Origin: Alteromonas gilva
GTDB lineage: Bacteria; Pseudomonadota; Gammaproteobacteria; Enterobacterales; Alteromonadaceae
Direction: 5' to 3'
NCBI RefSeq assembly: GCF_028595265.1
Contig: NZ_JAQQXP010000001.1
Span: 1,488,001-1,552,000 of the forward strand
Length of the DNA: 64,000 nucleotides
Part shown: positions 1 through 9,600 of the stretch, piece after piece
Position numbering within the stretch: the first letter of the stretch is position 1
Layout: every line of letters starts with the position of its first letter
Program-made: the position numbers and the translations under genes
The notes under the pieces: generated by a model
Told to the model about the DNA's origin: nothing
Databases searched by the model: none
The model's input: only the letters and a program-made list of their open reading frames with translations

Positions 1-2
1 CC

Positions 3-785
3 ATATTGCCTTTACTGACAGAGCGTTGGCCTGCGATGGCTCAAACTGTATCGCGCAGCGCCGCCCTGTGTGGCGAACAGCAGTTATTAATGGATGAAGT
101 CTGCGATGAACGCCTGGCGAGCATGACGTGTGCATCCAATGAGCGGATTTCAGTGACGGCGCTGAAGCAGGTTTCGCCGCACTGGCAGCGCGCGCTGATA
201 AGGCGTTGGCTGGCGCAACATAACCTGTTAATGCCCAGTGCCAAACAACTTGAGCAACTGACATCAATGCTCTGTGCTAATCCCGACAGCCAGCCGCTGG
301 TGAAACTTAAGGCCGGCGAAATCCGCCGTTTCAAAGATGAGCTTTACTATCTGCATAACGTCAGTGAGGCCGTCACGCTTATGCCTCAGGCTATTGCTCC
401 TGAGACCGATCTGCAGTTAGATGCCCAGGGTATCATTCTGCGTCTGGACGTTGGTCTGCAAGGGGAACAATCTGGCCATACCGGATCAGCGCCTACAGGC
501 ACGCCATTAACTTTGGTTAGCCAGGACAAGGACATTAACACGGTGGCAACGCCAGCGCTCAGTATCAAAGTGAAACCAACAGGAAAGGCCCACCACAAAC
601 CGCTCAAGCAATGGTTAAAAGAGTGGCATATCCCGCCCTGGGAAAGAGGTAAAATTTTACTGGTAGCGAGCAAAAATGAACCAGTTGCCCTGATTGTTAA
701 CGGCAATGTGCTGGCGCTGGATAATCACGGCGACGTGCCTGGTATACTGAGCGTCAGGCATAATAACCATAATAACGCCAATTAG
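3..785 (+). CDS. tilS: tRNA(Ile)-lysidine synthase TilS, 3' part
   Basis: The reading frame is open from the first base of the window, so this is the C-terminal part (about 260 codons) of a gene that begins upstream. TilS attaches lysine to the wobble cytidine of tRNA-Ile(CAU) so that it reads AUA. The visible part holds the central substrate-binding region (LLTERWPAMAQTVSRSAAL near the start, ALIRRWLAQHNLLMPS about 60 residues later) and the C-terminal domain with the characteristic WHIPPWERGK stretch. The catalytic PP-loop domain (SGGxDS) lies outside the window. The family assignment rests on recognising these segments. Confidence 0.85.
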   Translation: MLPLLTERWPAMAQTVSRSAALCGEQQLLMDEVCDERLASMTCASNERISVTALKQVSPHWQRALIRRWLAQHNLLMPSAKQLEQLTSMLCANPDSQPLVKLKAGEIRRFKDELYYLHNVSEAVTLMPQAIAPETDLQLDAQGIILRLDVGLQGEQSGHTGSAPTGTPLTLVSQDKDINTVATPALSIKVKPTGKAHHKPLKQWLKEWHIPPWERGKILLVASKNEPVALIVNGNVLALDNHGDVPGILSVRHNNHNNAN

Positions 786-805
786 CGGGGCAAATTGTTG
801 CCGGG

Positions 806-1723
806 TTAAGCGGCCTGATACGTATCCTTGCCGTCTTCTTTTGCCTCATACATGGCTTTGTCGGCGCGGCTGAAAAGTGCATTTATAGAGTCATCACTGC
901 GTAAGAGCGAACCCCCAATACTGCAGGTTACCTTGTGCCGGCTGAGCAATGGGTGCTTGTGCATAGCCCGGTGAATACGTCTGGCAATTGCCGATAATTC
1001 CCGCTCTGACTTTACATCCACTAAACAACAAAATTCGTCGCCACCAAACCGATAGGCTTCTTCGTGCCCACGAATTGACTCACCAACAATGCGCGCGGCC
1101 GTCAGCAAGACTTCATCGCCCTGTTGATGGCCATGCTTATCGTTGACCTGCTTAAAGTTGTCTAAATCGACCACCAATAAACCAAACATCTCGCCGCTCC
1201 GGGCATGGCGGTTAATTAAGCGCTGCGCCGCATCATTAAAGCCATTGCGGTTGCCCAGTCCGGTGAGCGGGTCTTTGGTAGCCATAAGGCGCATCCGTCG
1301 AAATTCTAAGGCATGCATCAGGGGTTTGGTAAACAACTGGTGAAGAGAGCCGAGTATGCGTCGCAGGTTAGGTGACAGTGGCTCATCGAAATAATAGCGA
1401 ATAAATGCCGCATGTTTACCAAAGTCCAGGCTACAGGCAGGCACCTGCATGGTAACAGATACATCACCCTGGCAATTCTCTATTTTTAAAGACGGGTCCA
1501 ATTCTGACATGTCGATACCGGTTAACGGTAAGAACTTGTCTAACTGCGAAAAATACAGCGAGGCTAATGTGGCAAGATCAATGGTTGATGTCAGTTGATT
1601 CAATACCACGTTAATCTGTTCACTACTAAGCAACTCAGACTCAACCGTAGTGAGAAAACTACTTTCTACCGTTATATTGTCATGCTGAAAAATTGAAATA
1701 TCCAAAGTTGCCCCTGTCTTCAT
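806..1723 (-). CDS. GGDEF-domain diguanylate cyclase
   Basis: Predicted to make cyclic di-GMP from two GTP. The C-terminal half is a full GGDEF domain: KDPLTGLGNRNGF, then DLDNFKQVNDKHGH (metal and substrate binding) and the active site YRFGGDEF. The site where product inhibition normally acts (RxxD, five residues before GGDEF) reads RGHE, so feedback inhibition may be weak. The N-terminal 150 residues have no recognised domain and no membrane segment, so the sensor is unknown and probably cytosolic. The start at MKTGATLDIS is preferred over longer starts that would overlap the divergent antiporter gene. It converges with tilS. Confidence 0.85.
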   Translation of the reverse strand: MKTGATLDISIFQHDNITVESSFLTTVESELLSSEQINVVLNQLTSTIDLATLASLYFSQLDKFLPLTGIDMSELDPSLKIENCQGDVSVTMQVPACSLDFGKHAAFIRYYFDEPLSPNLRRILGSLHQLFTKPLMHALEFRRMRLMATKDPLTGLGNRNGFNDAAQRLINRHARSGEMFGLLVVDLDNFKQVNDKHGHQQGDEVLLTAARIVGESIRGHEEAYRFGGDEFCCLVDVKSERELSAIARRIHRAMHKHPLLSRHKVTCSIGGSLLRSDDSINALFSRADKAMYEAKEDGKDTYQAA

Positions 1724-1846
1724 ATTACGAGTTAGCATCCACGAATTGCTGACAAAAAAATGTCGTTTATTGGCAAAATGTGTGCTTTGATTACACTTAC
1801 TGAATGAATTTGCAAAACACATGCCTAAGTTGCGTTGGGGGGTCAA

Positions 1847-3838
1847 GTGTTAGAAAACGGCTTTATTCAAATTGTTGTGTTGATGTTGATAGCGGTTGTC
1901 AGCGTAGCAGTGTTTAAACGTATTCATTTGCCGCCTGTACTCGCTTATTTATTTGCCGGCGTTGTGGCCGGGCCCAGTGGTATCGTGCTTTTCAGCCATC
2001 CCGAAGACATGCACCTGACCGCTGAAGTTGGCATTGTCTTTTTACTTTTTTCCCTTGGTCTGGAGTTTTCTTTTCCCAAATTACTGGCGATGAGATCGCT
2101 GGTGTTTGGTGCCGGCTTAATGCAAATGATGTTAACAACCGTACTGGGCTGTGCCGTGGTGTGGCTGTTATTTGATACATCTGTGGCGGCAGCCATCGTG
2201 ATTGGCGGAATGTTGGCACTAAGTTCTACCGCCATCGTAATCAAGCAAGTCACGGAAATGGGCATACTCAATAACGTCAGAACCCAACTGGCGGTGAGTA
2301 TTTTACTGTTTCAGGATCTGGCCGTGGTGCCTTTCTTAATCGTGATCCCTTTATTATCCGGTCAGGATCAAACCAGCCTTGCTATGGCGCTGACACTGGC
2401 TTTGATAAAAGGCGTGGTGGTGGTGGCCGTGTTGATGTCGGCAGGAAAATGGCTGCTACCCTGGGTGTTCAGGGAGGTGGCCCGCACCAGAACCGATGAA
2501 CTCTTTGTGCTGACGACCATTTTGGTGGCGCTGCTGGCCGGGGGGCTGACCTATGCCTTCGGTTTATCAATGGCACTTGGCGCCTTTTTAGCCGGTATGA
2601 TGCTCGGTGAGAGTCAGTATAAATATCAGCTCGAAGCGGATATAAGGCCTTTTCGCGATATTCTGATGGGCTTATTCTTTGTTACCGTGGGGATGCAACT
2701 CGATCTTGATGTACTGATGGATTACGGTCACTGGATTGTGCTGGGTGTCTTCATTTTGATGGCAATCAAAGTCATTCTGGTCAGGGTTGCTGCCAGCATG
2801 TTTTCTATTTCTTCGGTGGATGGCTGGTCCGCCGGCCTTAAATTATGCCAGGTAGGGGAATTCAGTTTCGTTATTGCATCGTTAGCCAGTAGCCACTCAG
2901 TGATTACCGCTACGCAGTCCTCGATACTGATTTCGATGGGCGTTATTAGCATGGCGCTCACGCCCTGGCTGGTTGAGCATAGCCTGGAACTGGCGCATAA
3001 ATTCAGCGCTAAAGATAGCATCATAGAGCCTGAGGTCGCTGTTGTTGATGTGGCAGACGTGCGCGAACATGTGATCATTTGTGGCTTTGGTCGGGTTGGG
3101 CAGTCGGTGGCCAGAATGCTGAAAATGGAAAACGTGCCTTACCTGGTCATTGATGTTGATCCGATCCGGGTTTATGAAAGCCGCAGTGCCGGCGAACAGG
3201 TGATATATGGTGACGCAACCCAAAAAGACCTGCTCCACAGCGCAAGAATAGACGATGCCAGGCTAGTGCTGATTACTTTTGCCGAAGCAGATAAGGCAAA
3301 GCAGGTGATCAATGCGGCAAAACAACTCAAACCCAACGCCGAAATTATGGTCAGGACACCGCGCGATGCCGATCTCGAAGATTTATATAATGCCGGGGCG
3401 ACTCAGGTAGTGCCAGAGCTGCAGGAAGGGAGTCTGATGTTAATTTCGCAGGTAATGCATTGTGCGGGTATTCCCATGTCGCGTATTCTCAAAAGAGTGC
3501 GGCAGGAGCGTAAAGGCCGCTATGATCACTTACACGGCTTTTATCCCGGTGAAACCACTGAAATCAGTTATAACACGGCCGACAAGTTAGAGTTTATTCA
3601 TGCTATCGCACTGGGTACCGACGCTTTCGCTACCGGCAAAACGCTACAGGAATTAGCAGCGATACATAATAAAGTAAAAATAAAGTCTATTCGTCGTAAC
3701 GGTGAAGACTGTAAGGTCGAGGATTGGCAAGGTGAGTTGCTTGCCGGTGATGTGTTGGTGATAGCGGGTAAGCCGCGTCGTATTGAGCGTGCCGAACGTT
3801 ATTTACTGGAAGGGTTTGTGACGCGTCGCCAGTCATAG
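1847..3838 (+). CDS. Kef-type monovalent cation:proton antiporter (CPA2) with RCK domain
   Basis: Inner-membrane cation/proton antiporter of the CPA2 family (KefB/KefC/YbaL type). Residues 1 to about 385 form roughly twelve hydrophobic segments; the family signature LSSTAIVIK and the later GAFLAGMMLGES are present. A cytosolic RCK/TrkA-N domain starts near residue 405 with the Rossmann motif ICGFGRVGQSVARML and a conserved GDAT, followed by a TrkA-C domain to the end. The length of 663 residues is typical. A GTG start at 1847 behind a G-rich stretch is chosen over an in-frame TTG four codons upstream. Potassium and sodium specificity cannot be told from sequence. Confidence 0.88.
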   Translation: MLENGFIQIVVLMLIAVVSVAVFKRIHLPPVLAYLFAGVVAGPSGIVLFSHPEDMHLTAEVGIVFLLFSLGLEFSFPKLLAMRSLVFGAGLMQMMLTTVLGCAVVWLLFDTSVAAAIVIGGMLALSSTAIVIKQVTEMGILNNVRTQLAVSILLFQDLAVVPFLIVIPLLSGQDQTSLAMALTLALIKGVVVVAVLMSAGKWLLPWVFREVARTRTDELFVLTTILVALLAGGLTYAFGLSMALGAFLAGMMLGESQYKYQLEADIRPFRDILMGLFFVTVGMQLDLDVLMDYGHWIVLGVFILMAIKVILVRVAASMFSISSVDGWSAGLKLCQVGEFSFVIASLASSHSVITATQSSILISMGVISMALTPWLVEHSLELAHKFSAKDSIIEPEVAVVDVADVREHVIICGFGRVGQSVARMLKMENVPYLVIDVDPIRVYESRSAGEQVIYGDATQKDLLHSARIDDARLVLITFAEADKAKQVINAAKQLKPNAEIMVRTPRDADLEDLYNAGATQVVPELQEGSLMLISQVMHCAGIPMSRILKRVRQERKGRYDHLHGFYPGETTEISYNTADKLEFIHAIALGTDAFATGKTLQELAAIHNKVKIKSIRRNGEDCKVEDWQGELLAGDVLVIAGKPRRIERAERYLLEGFVTRRQS

Positions 3839-3911
3839 TTACCGGCGCAGCGCCAATCGTGTCTGTGTGCGTTACCAGCAGACAATTAATAAAGCTGCAG
3901 CGCCATTATCA

Positions 3912-4148
3912 CTAGGCAACCCTGTCATCTTCCAAATCCTTAAACTGCTTTTTTAAATCGTAACTGGGATCGGTAACAATTTTTTCCAGTGTCACAATCC
4001 GCGCCTTGAGCGCTTCAACTTGTTTCTCAAGTTCGTCAGTTCTGGCATTTGTTGCCGGATCGTCTTTTTTGGCTTTGTGCTTTGCTGTTGACATTATTGT
4101 GCCTGCAACAATCGCGACCATTACCACCATAGCAGTCCAAAAACCCAT
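3912..4148 (-). CDS. small PspB-like membrane protein with coiled coil
   Basis: A 78-residue protein with one N-terminal membrane segment (FWTAMVVMVAIVAGTIMS), a short charged linker, then a predicted coiled coil with heptad-like leucines (ELEKQVEALKARIVTLEKIV) and an acidic C-terminus. This architecture and the tail TDPSYDLKKQFKDLE resemble phage-shock protein B and its relatives, which regulate the envelope stress response by binding PspC and PspF. No pspA, pspC or pspF lies nearby, so a true PspB role is not supported by context. A good ribosome binding site (GAAGGGAA) precedes the ATG. Confidence 0.6.
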   Translation of the reverse strand: MGFWTAMVVMVAIVAGTIMSTAKHKAKKDDPATNARTDELEKQVEALKARIVTLEKIVTDPSYDLKKQFKDLEDDRVA

Positions 4149-4372
4149 AATATTTTCCCTTCGGTTTGACAGTTTCGTATAATTACATGAGGAAGCGGTA
4201 TCGACTGCGATAATGGTATGTTCAGTCGTTACCGATTCAGTATGACAAATAGTATAGCAAGTTGTCAGCCAAATTATTTAAAGTATTAAAAAACAAATAG
4301 TTACGCGTGTTTGATGACAGTTCACAAAATTGCTATTCGCGCTTCTGACGACATTATTAGGTTTTTTAACCA

Positions 4373-4867
4373 ATGAATGAGCAAAATAGTCAAGACGAGT
4401 TCTGGATGCGCCATGCCTTAGCGTTGGCCCAAAAAGCAGAACAAATGAACGAAATCCCCGTCGGCGCAGTGATAGTGAGTGATGATACGATTATCGGTGA
4501 GGGCTGGAATACACCCATTACAGATCACGATCCTTCGGCACATGCAGAGATGAAGGCGCTCAGGCTGGCGGCCCGACAGCGGGAGAATTACCGGGTCATC
4601 GATGCGACCCTGTATGTCACGCTGGAGCCGTGCCCGATGTGCGCCGGGGCGCTCGTGCATGGCCGCATTACTCGGTTGGTGTTTGGTGCGTTTGATGAAA
4701 AAACCGGTGCTGCGGGCAGCGTTATGCAACTCTGTCGCCACGAGGCGCTTAATCATCAGATTGAGGTAACGGGCGGTGTACTGGCAGAGTCTTGTGGCGC
4801 TGTTATTTCAAATTTTTTTAAACGGCGGCGTGCAGAAAAAAAGCAGCTAAAGCGCGGGATTAGTTAG
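4373..4867 (+). CDS. tadA: tRNA-specific adenosine deaminase TadA
   Basis: Deaminates A34 to inosine in tRNA-Arg(ACG), allowing it to read CGU, CGC and CGA. The 164-residue protein has the zinc-dependent deaminase motifs: HAE at residues 57-59 (zinc ligand His and the catalytic proton-shuttling Glu) and PCPMC at 86-90 (two Cys zinc ligands). Length matches the bacterial enzyme. The neighbourhood tadA-mltF-purL is the same as in Escherichia coli, which supports the identification. The 3' end overlaps, tail to tail, a 37-codon gene on the other strand. Confidence 0.95.
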   Translation: MNEQNSQDEFWMRHALALAQKAEQMNEIPVGAVIVSDDTIIGEGWNTPITDHDPSAHAEMKALRLAARQRENYRVIDATLYVTLEPCPMCAGALVHGRITRLVFGAFDEKTGAAGSVMQLCRHEALNHQIEVTGGVLAESCGAVISNFFKRRRAEKKQLKRGIS

Positions 4868-4973
4868 CTTTGGCGGTGTTAATGATATCAAAATTCAGAA
4901 ACTGACGACGGCGCTGAAATATTTTCTGGCTGGTTTTACGCATCATAGTGCGTCTGCGATTTGTGTTTTTCAT
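4860..4973 (-). CDS. 37-residue basic hypothetical protein
   Basis: An ATG-started frame of 37 codons with a strong ribosome binding site (AAAGAGG, seven bases before the ATG), encoding a very basic N-terminal half (KNTNRRRTMMRKTSQKIFQ, then RRRQF) and a less charged end. Arg and Lys make up roughly a third of the protein, suggesting an RNA- or DNA-binding peptide or a ribosome-associated factor. It overlaps the last bases of tadA by 8 bp in a convergent arrangement. No family is recognised. The ribosome binding site and codon-like composition make it more likely real than chance, but coding has not been tested. Confidence 0.5.
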   Translation of the reverse strand: MKNTNRRRTMMRKTSQKIFQRRRQFLNFDIINTAKAN

Positions 4974-5096
4974 AATAAACCTCTTTATTATTAGATGGTT
5001 GAATTAAATAAAAGACTCAACCCCTGGTTGATTGTTTATACTCTAACGTCCTTATATGAAGGTGATGTGACAAAAGATCAAGTCGCTTTCAGGTAA

Positions 5097-6434
5097 TTAA
5101 CGTGCGTTATCGGCTTGTTCGCCGCTATTCATAACCTGCAGGCTGTCGGCAAAGAGCCTCACGGTATCGACAAACTGCAGTGTTTGTTTGCCGTTGGTAT
5201 AGCCATACTGTGACTGGTGATAATAGGCAGGCAATGACAGCCTGGATAGTTGTTGCTTAATGTTTATCCACAAATCAGGGTTTGAACCGGCCTGCATTGT
5301 CAGCTGTCTGGCGTCTTCAATATGCGCAAGTCCACAGTGATATGCTGCAATCAGTAGCCAGTCTCTGTCGACACCGGTGATTCGCGCCGGTAACTGCTGA
5401 TTGAGTTCTTCGAGTTGCCGGTTGATGACGGTAATGCGCTGCTGCCTTTGCGGCCCTGTTTCAGCGCTCGTGAGTGTTTTATCGTTACGCCATTGAGACT
5501 CAATATAGTCGATAGCGACGATTACCTGCCAGGGCAACACGGTTGTCTCATGCTTAAACTCCTCGTGTAGGTGTGACAGTTTATTTTCAACCGCCATAAC
5601 AAAATCACTGACACTGCTGCTATCAGGTTTGTGTGGTTCGTGTTGGCTGGTGTCTGGCTTATTACTGATAGCGTAATGCTGACGGTTTAAGTGAGTGTAT
5701 TCAAATAGACTGCTGCGCAACGCCACATCCTGTGGCAGCAGTAACCAACGCTTAGTCATTGTTACCGTGCCCGAGGGCGCAGTCTCGCTTGCCGTGTCAG
5801 GTAAAGGCGTCGTTGTTAACGTTGGATAGTCCTTCGATACTTCATTGAAAAAAGCTTTTGGTAGTAGTGTGCACTCACTTTTATTGTTGGTAATGGCATC
5901 CAGCAACGCCGGAGTATCCACCATGCTGCTGCTATGCCAGTCAAGTTGGGTGGTGGCCCGGGCCGTTGGCACCAAAGCCTGTTTTATCAGCCGTTGTTGC
6001 GGCGGAGCATTCAAACAGCCTTTTTGACTGTCGCGCCGATGAACGATCGCTAAAGGAGACGAAAAAAACGCCGGGCCCGCAACTACCGCCTCATCATCGG
6101 CGAGGCCGCTGAAACGGGGCGCAGCAATATGGATCCTGCCTTGCGCGAGTGCCTGCATAAGCGCCTGCTCGGTGTAAAACGGCACAATGGTTAGCTTAAC
6201 ACCTAAATAATCGGCAAACCCCCTGGCCAGTGATGCATCAGTACCGGCATGGCCGCTTTTTAAAAACCGATGATGGTGTTCGTCATTAATCACACCGACA
6301 TTCAGGGCCGCGCTGTCTATAATAGAGTGAAGATCGGCGTGAACGTGAAAACATACAGTGAGCATTAGCAGGGCGCTACAACGCAACATGTAAGGGCGCA
6401 GCACAGATAAAATTACAAAAAAATAGTTACGCAT
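5097..6434 (-). CDS. mltF: MltF-like protein: solute-binding domain plus degraded lytic transglycosylase domain
   Basis: Homologue of membrane-bound lytic murein transglycosylase F, divergent from purL as in E. coli. Residues 1-33 are a signal or anchor region; about 40-250 form a type-3 solute-binding-like domain (LNVGVINDEHHHRF, GTDASLARGFADYLGVKL). The C-terminal lytic domain keeps the catalytic Glu environment (VIVAIDYIESQW, E312) and the late motif AAYHCGLAHIEDAR, but the segment that in MltF carries the conserved GVRGMMMLT-type substrate motif is replaced by a charged, unrelated stretch around residues 321-340. At 445 residues it is shorter than the about 518 of E. coli. It may be inactive or altered in substrate. 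Confidence 0.75.
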   Translation of the reverse strand: MRNYFFVILSVLRPYMLRCSALLMLTVCFHVHADLHSIIDSAALNVGVINDEHHHRFLKSGHAGTDASLARGFADYLGVKLTIVPFYTEQALMQALAQGRIHIAAPRFSGLADDEAVVAGPAFFSSPLAIVHRRDSQKGCLNAPPQQRLIKQALVPTARATTQLDWHSSSMVDTPALLDAITNNKSECTLLPKAFFNEVSKDYPTLTTTPLPDTASETAPSGTVTMTKRWLLLPQDVALRSSLFEYTHLNRQHYAISNKPDTSQHEPHKPDSSSVSDFVMAVENKLSHLHEEFKHETTVLPWQVIVAIDYIESQWRNDKTLTSAETGPQRQQRITVINRQLEELNQQLPARITGVDRDWLLIAAYHCGLAHIEDARQLTMQAGSNPDLWINIKQQLSRLSLPAYYHQSQYGYTNGKQTLQFVDTVRLFADSLQVMNSGEQADNAR

Positions 6435-6544
6435 TATTATTCTTATGGTTAGTGATGATTTTGTTGTAAACAGCTTCTGACACCAAATGGCATAACAGAC
6501 GACTTACTGGCTAAAAAAAGTTTCAGTTGAATACCCCTGACAGG

Positions 6545-6573
6545 TTATCAAGGCGTCGCTTTTCCACTATAAT
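6545..6573 (+). promoter_or_regulatory. sigma-70-type promoter for purL
   Basis: TTATCA, a 17-base spacer and a perfect TATAAT end about 84 bases before the purL start. No PurR operator-like palindrome was recognised in this intergenic region. Confidence 0.6.
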
Positions 6574-6656
6574 CCGCGCCACACAAGTTCACAACCAGGA
6601 CTGACAGTTGAGCAACGAATTGAAACTGGCAGTTCTCACAATTTAGGTAGCATACT

Positions 6657-9600
6657 ATGTTGGTCCTTCGTGGCGCTCCTGCGTTATCTGACTTTCGCGC
6701 AGCTAAGTTAATTCAGCGATTACAGCAATCTGGCATCGAGGTAAAACGTCTCTACAGTGAGTTCGTACATTTGGTCGATACCGACGCAACGCTGACCGAA
6801 GCACAGCAAGGTGTGCTGGCTAAGCTGTTAACTTACGGTCCCAAGCAGTCGCAAGAAGCGGTCAACGGTGAGTGTTTCTTTGTCACCCCACGTCCGGGCA
6901 CGATCTCGCCGTGGTCAAGTAAAGCGACCAATATTGCCCATAACTGTGGCCTGAACGTGATTCAACGCATAGAGCGCGGTTGTGCTTATTATGTGGAAAC
7001 CGCTGCAACGCTGACGGATGCGCAGCGCGCTCAGATTGCCGCGGTATTGCACGATCGTATGACCGAGAGTGTATTTTCAGCGCCTCAGGCTGCCAGCGTA
7101 TTGTTTGAAAAACACCAGCCACGCGAATTTACCTCTGTCGACATCATCGGACTGGGGAAAGAAGCATTAGTTAACGCTAACCAAAAACTGGGTCTGGCCC
7201 TGGCCGACGACGAAATCGATTATCTGTACGACAATTTTAGTAAATTGGGCCGTAATCCCAACGATATTGAATTGTACATGTTTGCCCAGGCTAACTCTGA
7301 GCATTGTCGGCATAAAATCTTCAACGCTGACTGGACCATCGATGGTGAGGTGCAGCCTAAGTCACTCTTTAAAATGATTAAAAATACGTATGAGCTGCAT
7401 CCTGAATACGTGTTTTCCGCTTATAAAGATAATGCAGCGGTAATGGAAGGCTGGCAGGCGGGGCGTTTCTTCCCGGAGCCGCAGTCTCACGAATACACCT
7501 ATCATCACGAAGATATAGCCATCTTAATGAAGGTAGAAACCCACAATCATCCAACGGCCATCTCACCGTTTCCGGGCGCAGCCACGGGCTCTGGTGGTGA
7601 AATTCGCGACGAAGGTGCCACTGGCCGCGGTTCCAAGCCAAAAGCTGGTTTGGTCGGGTTTACGGTATCTAACCTCAAGTTGCCCAATGCCGTCCGGCCG
7701 TGGGAAATTGACTATGGTAAGCCGGCGCGTATCGTCAGTGCGCTGGATATTATGATTGAGGGGCCATTAGGCGGCGCAGCCTTTAACAACGAGTTTGGCC
7801 GGCCTAATCTGCTCGGTTATTTTCGAACCTATGAGCAGGAAGTCAGCAGTTTTAATGGTACCGAAATTCGCGGTTACCATAAGCCGATTATGCTTGCCGG
7901 CGGGTTAGGCAACATCCGCCTGAACCAGGTCGAAAAAGGCGAAATTACCGTAGGTGCTAAATTAGTCGTGCTGGGTGGCCCGGCGATGAATATCGGCTTA
8001 GGCGGCGGTGCAGCCTCTTCTATGGCGTCTGGTCAGTCGAGTGAAGATTTGGACTTTGCGTCGGTTCAACGGGATAACCCGGAAATGGAACGCCGTTGTC
8101 AGGAAGTCATAGATGCATGTTGGCAACTTGGCGAAGACAACCCCATTCAGTTTATTCATGATGTGGGGGCTGGTGGCCTTTCTAATGCCATGCCGGAACT
8201 GGTTAACGACGGTGGTCGCGGCGGCCGCTTTGAACTGCGAAATGTTCTCAGCGACGAGCCAGGTATGTCACCGCTGGAGATTTGGTGTAACGAATCCCAG
8301 GAACGTTATGTCATGTCGGTTGCGCCGGAAAAACTGGCCGTATTTGAAGCCATTTGTCGTCGTGAACGCGCGCCTTTTGCCGTGATTGGTGAGGCCACAG
8401 AAGAGCAGCATTTATTACTGAACGATGCCCATTTCGACAATCAGCCTATCGATCTGCCGTTGGAAGTGTTACTCGGTAAAGCACCCAGGATGCACCGTGA
8501 TGTAAGCCGTGCACAGCATGCCTCTAGCGAACTCGATGATACTGATATTACCCTGGCAGACGCCGCTGAACGTTTGCTCAGGTTGCCAGCGATTGCAGAG
8601 AAAACATTCCTTATCACCATTGGTGATCGCAGCGTTACCGGATTGGTAAGTCGCGATCAAATGGTTGGCCCCTGGCAGATCCCCGTCGCTGATGTGGCGG
8701 TCACGGCATCGGCATTTGATACCTATCATGGCGAGGCGATGGCACTGGGTGAACGTACCCCGGTGGCACTGCTTGATTATGCTGCGTCAGCGCGTTTGGC
8801 GGTGGGTGAGTCGATTACCAATATCGCGGCCGCCCATATTGGCGATATCAAACGCATTAAACTGTCGGCAAACTGGATGGCTGCGGCTGGTCACCCCGGT
8901 GAAGATGCCGGTTTATATGAAGCAGTAAAAGCCGTTGGTGAAGAGTTTTGTCCGGCGTTGGGATTAACGATCCCGGTAGGTAAAGACTCTATGTCTATGA
9001 AAACGGCCTGGCAGGAAAACGGCGAAGACAAAGCCGTTACATCACCACTGTCCCTGGTCATTACCGCATTCGGAGCCGTTACTGATATTCGCAAAACAGT
9101 AACCCCGGAGTTACGCACCGATAAAGGCGATACAACGCTACTACTGATTGATTTAGGGTTGGGTAAAAATCGTCTCGGCGCGAGCTGCCTGGCGCAGGTT
9201 TACAACCAGTTAGGTAAAACGCCGGTTGACTTAGACAAGCCGGAACTGTTGCTGAATTTCTTTAACGCCACGCAGGCGTTACTGGCCGATAATAAGATAC
9301 TTGCTTACCATGACCGTTCAGACGGTGGTCTGTTTGTCACGGTTGCAGAAATGGCTTTTGCCGGTAAAACCGGTGTCAGTGTTGCACTGGATTCACTGGG
9401 TGCTGACGATGTAGCGGCGCTCTTCAGTGAAGAACTCGGCGCTGTCATTCAGGTTCGAAGCAACGAGCTTGATGAAGTTAAGGCATTACTGGCCAGTCAC
9501 GGGCTGGGTGATGAGTGCGTGCATAATATCGGTGGATTAAACAGCAGCGATACCATTGAGTTTACCCGTGATGGTAGCGCGGTGCTCACTGAATCCCGTT

